Source: JACRLV01 sp045863555 (GTDB lineage Bacteria > Planctomycetota > Phycisphaerae > UBA1845 > Fen-1342). Taken from it: a DNA stretch of 64,000 nt. Each line of letters begins with the position of its first letter. Position 1 is the stretch's first letter. Location: positions 62,001 to 126,000 of the forward strand of contig BTUU01000007.1 of NCBI GenBank assembly GCA_045863555.1, written 5' to 3'. Below, piece after piece: positions 47,960 through 55,108 of this stretch. Below the pieces are notes generated by a model that worked only from the letters and a program-made list of their open reading frames with translations, was not told the DNA's origin and did no database searches. A program made the position numbers and the translations under genes.

Positions 47960-48757
47960 ATGACGCCGCAGCCCTGGAATGAAGACGACGCGCCCGCCCG
48001 CCTCGACGACAGCGCCGCGACGGAGGACGGCAAGCGCCGCCCTGCGCCGCCCGAGATGCCGCACACCAGCGGCGAGCGGCCGGTGAACATCGCCAACGTT
48101 CCCGGGCGGCTCATCGTTCTTGAAGGCACCGACGGCGCGGGTCGCTCGACGCACGCCGCGCTGCTGCGGGAATGGCTCGAAACGCAGGGGTTCGGGGTGC
48201 TGCACACGGCCATGGCGCGGAGCCGGCTCGCCGGCGCGGGTCTGCGACGGGCCAAGCAGGGCAACACGCTCGGCCAGCGGGCGATGGACCTGTTCTATGC
48301 GACCGATTTCGCCGATCGTCTCGAGAACGAGATCCTCCCGGCACTTCATGCCGGGTTCGTCGTGCTGACAGACCGGTACATCTACTCGACGATGGTCCGT
48401 TCGATCGTCCGGATCGGCGACCGGGCGTGGATTCGCGATCTGTACGGTTTCGCCCCCGTGCCGCACGCCGTGTTCTATCTGAAACTGGATGTGCCGAGCC
48501 TCATCCCGCGCGTTCTGGCGCGAGGGAACTTCGACTATTGGGAATCGGGTCTCGACTTCCAGGAGGAAACCGACCTCTACAAGTCGTTCGTCCGCTACCA
48601 GGAACGCCAGCTCAACGTCTTCGACGATCTCGCGGCCGCGCATGGCTTCCATGTCGTCGACGCGCGGCGGGAGATCGCCGACGTATTCGCCGATCTGAAG
48701 CAAGGCGTGCGCGCGGTCGTGGCCACGATGGAAGGAGCGCGGATATGTCCGGGATGA
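47960..48757 (+). CDS. Thymidylate-kinase-like protein with Arg in Walker A (paralogue A)
   Basis: 265 residues (267 if the GTG at 47954 is used). The first 50 residues are Pro/Ala/Glu-rich and likely disordered. The kinase core follows: LIVLEGTDGAGRSTHAALL with the P-loop at residues 56-64, in which the catalytic lysine position is arginine (R62); a helix ATDFADRLENEILPALHAG; and VLTDRYIYSTM, the DR motif. It aligns with the gene at 51399 over the whole core (ADFADRLE..ILP.L.AG..VLTDRYIY), so the two are paralogues. It forms one operon with the CHAD-Ppx gene, whose start lies inside its last codons. Normal dTMP-kinase activity is uncertain without the lysine. Confidence 0.85.
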   Translation: MTPQPWNEDDAPARLDDSAATEDGKRRPAPPEMPHTSGERPVNIANVPGRLIVLEGTDGAGRSTHAALLREWLETQGFGVLHTAMARSRLAGAGLRRAKQGNTLGQRAMDLFYATDFADRLENEILPALHAGFVVLTDRYIYSTMVRSIVRIGDRAWIRDLYGFAPVPHAVFYLKLDVPSLIPRVLARGNFDYWESGLDFQEETDLYKSFVRYQERQLNVFDDLAAAHGFHVVDARREIADVFADLKQGVRAVVATMEGARICPG

Positions 48758-51402
48758 CGGCGCTCGATCCGGCGCTGGACGGGCTCGAACCGCCCCAGTC
48801 GATTCAGGATGCCGCCCGAACGGTGCTTGAGATCCGCCTCGGCGCCGTCGCGAAGCTGCTGGCGCGCGCGGCCGACGGCGCTGCCCGCGACGTGGAGTGC
48901 ATCCACCAGCTTCGCGTCGCGACGCGCCGGGCCGCGGCCGCGCTCGCCGTATTCGCCGACTGCTGCGATGAGAAGAGCCGCCGCCAGGCGAGAAAGACGC
49001 TCACGCGCATCCGCCGTGCCGCCACGCGCGCCCGGCAGATTGACGTCCACCGGGCGCTGCTGCGCGACTTCGCCCACAATCTCCCGGAGCGGCTCCAGCC
49101 CTGGGGAGCGGCCCTGGCCGACTGGATCGCGCGGGATCGCAAATCCGCCGGGCGGGCTGTCGCGCGGCTCGCGGGCGGGAAGACGGCGGCCCGGCTGGCC
49201 GCCCTTTCGGAGAAACTGGTGCGGACGATTGACGGCCCCCCCGCCGCGGAAGCCGCCGCGCCCACAACGCTCGGGTCGGCCGCCGCGGAGACGCTGCCCC
49301 GCCTCGTCACCGATCTGCGCACGGCCGCCGCGGGCGACCTCCGCAACCCTGAGGCGATGCACGAACTTCGGCTGTGCGGCAAGCGGCTCCGGTATGCCCT
49401 GGAGATCTTCTCGTCGTGCGTGACCGCCGGCGCGCGGGAGACGATCTATCCAGCGCTCAAGCAGATGCAGGATCACCTCGGCGAGATCAATGACACCGTC
49501 GAGATCGTCGCCTCTGTCGACGCTCTGCTGGCGCGCTGCCGTGCGGGCCGGACGCCGCGCAGGCTGTGGGCGCTTCGCCAGCCGGGGGGAGAATTCGAAT
49601 CCGCCGCCGCCGACATCCTGCACCGGCTGCGCCGCCAGCTCGTCCGCAAGACGCGCGAGTTTCTGCGGTGGCGTCGTTCGCAGTCGGCCGAACCGCTGCT
49701 GGTCGATCTGTCCCGGCCGGGCGAGGAGCAGGCGCCGCGCCAGGAAGCGCCGCCATCCCCGCCGGAGCACCACGTACCGCGTGTGGCGGCCATCGATGTC
49801 GGGACGAACAGCATCCGGCTCGTGGTCGCGGAGGCGGCGCCGGGCGGGGGCTACCGCATCATTGACGATGAGAAGGAGACGACGCGGCTGGGGCGGGGCC
49901 TGTTTACCAGCGGCCGGCTGACGATGGGCGCGATGAAGCGCTCCGTCCGGGCGATTGAGCGGATGCACCAGATTGCGCGCGCGTATCACGTCGACCTGCT
50001 TCGGGCCGTCGGCACGGCGGCGGTGCGTGAGGCGCAGAACGGGGACGAATTCATCGCCCTGGTGAAGCACCGCGCGGATATCGACCTGGAGATGATCAGC
50101 GCGGATACCGAAGCCCGTCTCGCGCACGCCAGCGTTTCGAACGCGTTCGATCTTTCGGAAGCCGACGCGGCGATCGTCGATATCGGCGGCGGCAGCACGG
50201 AGATCGTCCTGGCGGCGCACGGAGTGATCGACTCTGTCCATACGCTGCCGCTCGGCGCGGTCCGGCTCTCCGACATCATCCGCGGGGGCGCGGAGGATCC
50301 GCTCGTCTTCGCGGATCTGCATAACCACATCGACGCGGTGATCGCCGCGGGCCTGGAGCGGCCGGCGAACCCGCCGCGCCTGCTGATCGGCACCGGCGGC
50401 ACGTTCACGACGCTGGCGAAGATTCTCGTGCGTCGCGGCGGCGGAGACGGGACGGGCGGGCGCTTTCCGTTCGATCTGCGCGGCCTGCGCGTCCGGCGCG
50501 ACCAGGTCGGCGCGCTGCTTCACGAGATGCGCCGTACGCCGCTGCGCGAGCGGCAGCGCATCCCCGGCCTGAGTCCGGCGCGGGCCGAGATCATCATCGA
50601 GGGGTTCGCGATCGTCGACCGGCTGATGGATTTTCTGTGCGTCGACGAGCTGCGTGTGCACGACGGGGGCATTCGCGACGGACTGCTCATCCAGATGATC
50701 GAAGAGCACGGCCTCGCCGGTGCGGGACCGTCGATGGCCTCGGATCGCCTGGCACAGGTCCGCCGCTTCGCCGAAGCGTGCCGCTACGACCGTCAGCACG
50801 CGATTCAGGTTGCGCGGCTCGCCCTGCGGATTTTCGACCAGCTCTCAGCGAGCATCGGCGCCGGCGAGCCCTGGACCGGCCCGGAGAACCGCGACCTGCT
50901 GCATATGGCCGCGCTGCTCCACGACGTCGGCTGCGTCATCGATATTCCGCGGCATCACAAGCACAGCTACGACATGATCCTGGACAGCCGGCTGAGGGAT
51001 TTTTCGCGGCGCGAGCTGGCGATCATCGCGAATCTCTCACGCTATCACCGCCGCGCGCTTCCGTCGGTCTCGCACCGCGGCTACCGGCGGCTCGGTGAAA
51101 CCGATCGGCGCTGCGTGGGCGTGCTCTCCGCGATCCTGCGCGTCGCCGACGGCCTCGACCGGTTGCACCGCCAGGAGGTCCGCGGCGTGTCCGTCGCCTT
51201 CACCGACCGGCGGGCGACGTTCGCGGTCGACGCGGCCGTCGAGCCCACCGAGAACCTGCGGGCGGCGGCGAAGAAATCGGATCTTTTTGCCCGCGAGTTC
51301 GGCGTGGACGTGGAGATCCGCTGGAAGCCGCAACCGGCCGCCTCTGAGTCGCTCCCGCTGGGCGACCTGTCGCTGCCGCGCGTCACCCGGAAGGAACCAT
51401 GA
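48745..51402 (+). CDS. CHAD - Ppx/GppA phosphatase - HD fusion protein
   Basis: 885 residues. Residues about 15-310 form a CHAD domain, with both signature basic helices (CIHQLRVATRRAAAALAVF and MHELRLCGKRLRYALEIF); CHAD domains bind polyphosphate. A Pro/Glu linker leads to a Ppx/GppA domain from residue 347 (AAIDVGTNSIRLVVAEA, AVGTAAVREAQNGDEFI, AIVDIGGGSTEIVLA, LIGTGGTFTTLAKI, ELRVHDGGIRDGLL), the family that hydrolyses polyphosphate or pppGpp. An HD domain follows at about 715-830 (HMAALLHDVGCVIDIP). In the ISADTEARL segment, usually ISGxEEARL, one of the two Glu is changed. The start at 48745 has GAAGGAG upstream and overlaps the first kinase gene by 13 bases; the stop overlaps the second (ATGA). 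Cytoplasmic; no signal peptide. Confidence 0.92.
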   Translation: MSGMTALDPALDGLEPPQSIQDAARTVLEIRLGAVAKLLARAADGAARDVECIHQLRVATRRAAAALAVFADCCDEKSRRQARKTLTRIRRAATRARQIDVHRALLRDFAHNLPERLQPWGAALADWIARDRKSAGRAVARLAGGKTAARLAALSEKLVRTIDGPPAAEAAAPTTLGSAAAETLPRLVTDLRTAAAGDLRNPEAMHELRLCGKRLRYALEIFSSCVTAGARETIYPALKQMQDHLGEINDTVEIVASVDALLARCRAGRTPRRLWALRQPGGEFESAAADILHRLRRQLVRKTREFLRWRRSQSAEPLLVDLSRPGEEQAPRQEAPPSPPEHHVPRVAAIDVGTNSIRLVVAEAAPGGGYRIIDDEKETTRLGRGLFTSGRLTMGAMKRSVRAIERMHQIARAYHVDLLRAVGTAAVREAQNGDEFIALVKHRADIDLEMISADTEARLAHASVSNAFDLSEADAAIVDIGGGSTEIVLAAHGVIDSVHTLPLGAVRLSDIIRGGAEDPLVFADLHNHIDAVIAAGLERPANPPRLLIGTGGTFTTLAKILVRRGGGDGTGGRFPFDLRGLRVRRDQVGALLHEMRRTPLRERQRIPGLSPARAEIIIEGFAIVDRLMDFLCVDELRVHDGGIRDGLLIQMIEEHGLAGAGPSMASDRLAQVRRFAEACRYDRQHAIQVARLALRIFDQLSASIGAGEPWTGPENRDLLHMAALLHDVGCVIDIPRHHKHSYDMILDSRLRDFSRRELAIIANLSRYHRRALPSVSHRGYRRLGETDRRCVGVLSAILRVADGLDRLHRQEVRGVSVAFTDRRATFAVDAAVEPTENLRAAAKKSDLFAREFGVDVEIRWKPQPAASESLPLGDLSLPRVTRKEP

Positions 51403-52166
51403 ACCAGTACGGCGATTTCGGCGATCTTCCCGGCAAACTGTTCATCGTCGAAGGCATCGACGGCTCAGGCAAGAGCACGCAGCTCGATCTGCTGCGCAAG
51501 TGGCTCACGTCGCAGGGCTACTGCGCCCACTTCAGCGAATGGAATTCCTCGCCGCTGGTCCGTGAGACGACGAAACTCGGCAAGACCGAGCGGCTGCTCA
51601 GCCCGCTGACGTTCAGCCTCATCCACGCCGCCGACTTCGCCGACCGTCTCGAGCGCACAATCCTCCCGCCGCTGCGCGCCGGGGCGATCGTGCTCACCGA
51701 CCGCTACATCTACACCGCCTTCGCCCGCGACATCGCCCGGGGAATGCACCCGGACTATGTCCGCGGGATTTACCGCTTCGCCCCCAAACCCACGGTCGCG
51801 TTCTATTTCCGGACGCCCCTCGACGTGGCGCTGCACCGGATTCTCGCCGGCCGGCCCGAACTGAAATGGTACGAGGCGGGCATGGACCTCGGCCTCAGCG
51901 AGGATCCGTACCGGTCGTTCGAGCTGTTCCAGGGGCGGATTTTCAACGAGTACGAGAAGATGGTGCCCGAGTTCAAGCTCTCGGTCATCGACGCGACGCT
52001 CCCGATCACCAAGCAGCAGGCGCTCGTGCGCGACCTCGTCCGGCCGCATCTAGAGGGCGTCGTTCGGCTGCCCGATCGGTCGGCAGCGGCCGTCGCGGCC
52101 GAGGAGGGTCTTACGGGTCGATACCTCAGCGACGGGACGTCCAAGGGTTCGCCGCAGTTGGCCTGA
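51399..52166 (+). CDS. Thymidylate kinase family protein with intact P-loop (paralogue B)
   Basis: 255 residues. P-loop EGIDGSGKSTQLDLL (residues 19-27, K25), the DR motif VLTDRYIYTAFARD, and YRFAPKPTVAFYFRTPLDVA as in dTMP kinases, which convert dTMP to dTDP. About 40 residues longer than typical Tmk, with a variable C-terminal tail. The ATG overlaps the TGA of the CHAD-Ppx gene (ATGA), so all three genes of this operon are translationally coupled. Because its paralogue is two genes upstream and a polyphosphate-type protein lies between, it may act on another nucleotide or phosphate donor; it could equally be the cell's Tmk. Confidence 0.85.
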   Translation: MNQYGDFGDLPGKLFIVEGIDGSGKSTQLDLLRKWLTSQGYCAHFSEWNSSPLVRETTKLGKTERLLSPLTFSLIHAADFADRLERTILPPLRAGAIVLTDRYIYTAFARDIARGMHPDYVRGIYRFAPKPTVAFYFRTPLDVALHRILAGRPELKWYEAGMDLGLSEDPYRSFELFQGRIFNEYEKMVPEFKLSVIDATLPITKQQALVRDLVRPHLEGVVRLPDRSAAAVAAEEGLTGRYLSDGTSKGSPQLA

Positions 52167-52250
52167 GCGGACCGCGGCTCGGTTGTCTGCGGGATGTGCG
52201 GGCCCGGCGGCAGCGCGTCGACCACCGCCGGCCACGCACGTGCTTCGCAG

Positions 52251-53102
52251 TCAGCAGGTCACGCCGAACCGCGAAAGAAGCGTCGAGAGGTCGGTGATAT
52301 CCACGTCACCGTCGGAATCGAGATCGGCCGGTCCTCCGCCGCCGCCGAAGCTGCTCAGGAGGATCGCAAGATCCGTGATGTCGACGGTGTTGTTTCCGTC
52401 GAGATCGCCGAGGCAGGGAAGCGGGATGACTTCGTACTCGATCGTCAACTTCGGCCGCAGGTCGACGTCGGGATTTTCCCGCGAGGCGAAGCGCTTGGCG
52501 GTTCCGGCGGCGGTCTCGTCGCCGATGACGATCCAGCCGAAATTCTGGTTCGGCTCCGCCCTCCACGCTTCGACGTCGGCGAGCATCTGGTCGGAACTCC
52601 ATGAATACGCTGCCTGCGCGAATCCGACGGGGGCCGTGGCACTCGGCGACGGCGCGAATTCCCCGCCAGGGGTCGCCCACGGATCGGTCTGGAAGAATCG
52701 GTAACCCCAGGTCGCATCGCCCGGCTGGGCGTCGGCCCCCAGGCCCTCCTCGAACTCTGCGTCCGAAGCCGCCTCCCCCCAGTCGGCCGAGAGGCGATGA
52801 AGCGCAACCGGGACATCCGCGGAAACCGAGCGCGTGCAATAGAGGGTGAGCGTCACGCTCGTCGGCATCGCCTCCGCGGGGAGAGCATCTGCAACGTCGA
52901 AGCGGATCAGGGCCCGACGAAGCGTTCCGGATCGGATCCGGCCGGCGAACAGGTACTGTCCGGAACCGTTGCTGAGCGCGTCCGAATCCGAGTAGATCGA
53001 GTTGTCACGACTTGATTCGATCGTGATGGAGTCCGCCCGGCCGGGAGCCGTTGTCGCGGCCAGCAGTCCGGCCATCGCCGCTAATGTCATTTTTCGTGTC
53101 AT
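52251..53102 (-). CDS. Secreted DNRLRE-domain protein with GC-type dockerin anchor
   Basis: 283 residues. Signal peptide (about 1-25). A DNRLRE-type jelly-roll domain, about 30-225: ESSRDNSIYSDSDALSNGSG, RRALIRFDVADALPAEA, TSVTLTLYCTRS, WGYRFFQTDPWATPGG and RFASRENPDVDLRPKLTIEY. It ends with two dockerin-like repeats between cysteines (CLGDLDGNNTVDITDLAILL and DLDSDGDVDITDLSTLLSRF, ending FGVTC). DNRLRE domains are found in many exported planctomycete proteins with unknown targets. The start at 53102 follows GAGGAAAAACG. It is divergent from the FHA kinase. Confidence 0.88.
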   Translation of the reverse strand: MTRKMTLAAMAGLLAATTAPGRADSITIESSRDNSIYSDSDALSNGSGQYLFAGRIRSGTLRRALIRFDVADALPAEAMPTSVTLTLYCTRSVSADVPVALHRLSADWGEAASDAEFEEGLGADAQPGDATWGYRFFQTDPWATPGGEFAPSPSATAPVGFAQAAYSWSSDQMLADVEAWRAEPNQNFGWIVIGDETAAGTAKRFASRENPDVDLRPKLTIEYEVIPLPCLGDLDGNNTVDITDLAILLSSFGGGGGPADLDSDGDVDITDLSTLLSRFGVTC

Positions 53103-53269
53103 CGTTTTTCCTCGCGAAAAAGCGGGGTCAGGAGGCTGGTTCCGCACGCAGAGAGACGGCGTACAGTCCGGCTGGCGCGCAGTACACCCCTTCCCGTCCG
53201 AAGATTCTAACCGGCCGGGCGGATCGATTATTCCAAATCTGTGTTCAGTACGGGCTGTTCGCGTGCCGC

Positions 53270-53297
53270 TTGCGAACCGCGCCTGCGTGGCTAGACT
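53270..53297 (+). promoter_or_regulatory. Putative promoter of the FHA histidine kinase
   Basis: TTGCGA at 53270-53275 and TAGACT at 53292-53297 with a 16-base spacer, about 87 bases upstream of the GTG start. Confidence 0.42.
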
Positions 53298-53384
53298 CTA
53301 GTAGCGTATCGATCCGGGCCCATCGGCGAACATCGCAGTTGGATACGGTTTTGGGGGCCGAGCCCGGTCTGTCTGGAGAATCTC

Positions 53385-55052
53385 GTGGCGACGCTCGTCG
53401 TTTTGCAGGGCCCGGACAAGGGTCGGACCCACAAGACCGACGACCCCGTCGTGATTATCGGACGGGGAAGCGAGCAGGTTCCCCTGCACGACCAGACCGT
53501 CAGCCGCCGCCATGCCGAACTCAAGGCGATTTCCGGCGGCTGGGCGCTCTCCGACCTGAACAGCGCCAACGGCACGTACCTCAACGGCGTTCGCCTTTCG
53601 CAGCCGAAGAAGCTCAAGCCCGGCGACCAGATCCGCATGGGCGGCACGCTCATGGTCTACGCCGGTGACGAGACGCTCGAACAGCTCGCCGGGGCCAAGA
53701 TCCCCATCGACATGGTCACGCTCGACGCGAGCAGCAGCCCGCTCGATTCGGCGGTGATGGCGAGCGTTCCGTCGAACGAAGACAGCGTGATCATGGCCGG
53801 TCCCGACGTTGCGTACGCGGTTCGCTCCTGGCAGGCGATGCGCGAACTGACCGACGTGATCGGCAGCCTGCTTTCGCCGGACCAGCTCCTGCCGCGGGTC
53901 ATGGACATCCTGTTCGAGCAGGTCGAGATCGACCGCGGCGTGATTTTCATCCGCGACGAGTCAACGAAGGAGTTTCTGCCGGAGGTCGTCCGGTTTCACA
54001 GCCGCAAGGCGCGGGCCGAAGCGACGAAGAACTCGATCGTCGCGAGCCGGACGATCATCAACCACGTCGTTGAGACGCGGCAGGGCGTGCTCTGCTCCGA
54101 CGTGGTCGGAGACGAGCGATTCCGCAGCGGAAAGAGCGTGCACAACCTGACGCTTCGGTCGGTGATCTGCGTGCCGATTCTGACGCACGAACATGTGCTC
54201 GGCGTGATCCACCTCGACTGCCCCCTGCCCCGGCACACCTATAACGAGCATGAACTGAAGCTGGTAACGGCAATCGGCTACCAAACCGGACTGGCGATCG
54301 AAAACGCGCGGCTGGTGCAGGCGCAGTTGGAGCGCGAGCGGCTGGCCGCGGCCGGCGAGACCGTTGCGTACCTCTCCCACTCGATCAAGAACATCCTCCA
54401 GAATCTCCGGGCGGGCTCGGATGTGATGCAGCGCGGCCTCGACCGGCAGGATCTCAAGATCGTCGACCAGGGCTGGCGGATTCTCGATCGCAACCTGGAC
54501 AAGTGCTACGCGCTGATGATGAACATGCTCGCGTTCAGCAAACAGCGCGAGCCGAATCTCACGCCCGAGCACGTCAACAAGGTCGTCGAAGAGGTGGTCG
54601 AGCTGACGCAGGCCCAGGCGGACGATTCGCGGATCGTCCTGCTGGCCGATCTCGACGAGACGGTGCCGCCGATCCCGCTCGACCACGACGGCCTGCACCA
54701 GGTGATCCTCAATCTCGTCGCCAACGCGCTCGACGCGGTTCCGCGGACCGGCGGCGTGATCAACGTCCGCACGCGCTTCGAGAAGGCCGACCGCCGCGTC
54801 GTCATCTCCGTTCAGGACAACGGTCCCGGCGTTCCGGAGGCCGACCGCGAGAAGATCTTCCAGCCGTTTCACTCGACCAAGGGGCACGGCGGCACGGGCC
54901 TCGGCCTGGCCGTCGCGCGGAAGATCGTCACCGAAATGGGCGGGATCATTCAGCACGTGCAGCCGAAGGAAGGCGGCGCCCAATTCGACATCCGCCTTCC
55001 GAGCGCCGAACTTCGCCAGCCCGGCCCCGGCGACACCCACGGGCCGAGATAG
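53385..55052 (+). CDS. FHA-GAF sensor histidine kinase (NtrB-like)
   Basis: 555 residues, start GTG behind CTGGAG. An FHA phosphothreonine-binding domain at about 1-95 (VVIIGRGSEQVPLHDQTVSR, RHAELKAISGGWALSDLNSA, NGTYLNG) is followed by a GAF domain at about 150-310 (LFEQVEIDRGVIFIRDESTK, VICVPILTHEHVLGVIHLD). The kinase core has phosphoacceptor H332 in LSHSIKNIL and the HATPase boxes VILNLVANALDAV (N), VQDNGPGVP (G1), FQPFHSTKGHGGTGLGLA (F/G2). There is no transmembrane segment, so it senses a cytoplasmic signal and probably a phosphothreonine partner, suggesting cross-talk with Ser/Thr kinases. No response regulator is adjacent. Confidence 0.94.
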   Translation: MATLVVLQGPDKGRTHKTDDPVVIIGRGSEQVPLHDQTVSRRHAELKAISGGWALSDLNSANGTYLNGVRLSQPKKLKPGDQIRMGGTLMVYAGDETLEQLAGAKIPIDMVTLDASSSPLDSAVMASVPSNEDSVIMAGPDVAYAVRSWQAMRELTDVIGSLLSPDQLLPRVMDILFEQVEIDRGVIFIRDESTKEFLPEVVRFHSRKARAEATKNSIVASRTIINHVVETRQGVLCSDVVGDERFRSGKSVHNLTLRSVICVPILTHEHVLGVIHLDCPLPRHTYNEHELKLVTAIGYQTGLAIENARLVQAQLERERLAAAGETVAYLSHSIKNILQNLRAGSDVMQRGLDRQDLKIVDQGWRILDRNLDKCYALMMNMLAFSKQREPNLTPEHVNKVVEEVVELTQAQADDSRIVLLADLDETVPPIPLDHDGLHQVILNLVANALDAVPRTGGVINVRTRFEKADRRVVISVQDNGPGVPEADREKIFQPFHSTKGHGGTGLGLAVARKIVTEMGGIIQHVQPKEGGAQFDIRLPSAELRQPGPGDTHGPR

Positions 55053-55108
55053 CGACCCGCGCCAGGCGTTCGCGGTAGACTCCCGACAGCGAGAACGAGG
55101 AGACGATC

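Noticed and set aside
48172..48744. Upstream extension of the CHAD-Ppx frame into the first kinase gene
   Set aside because: Arg/Pro-rich translation out of frame with the kinase; a good ribosome-binding site marks the true start at 48745.
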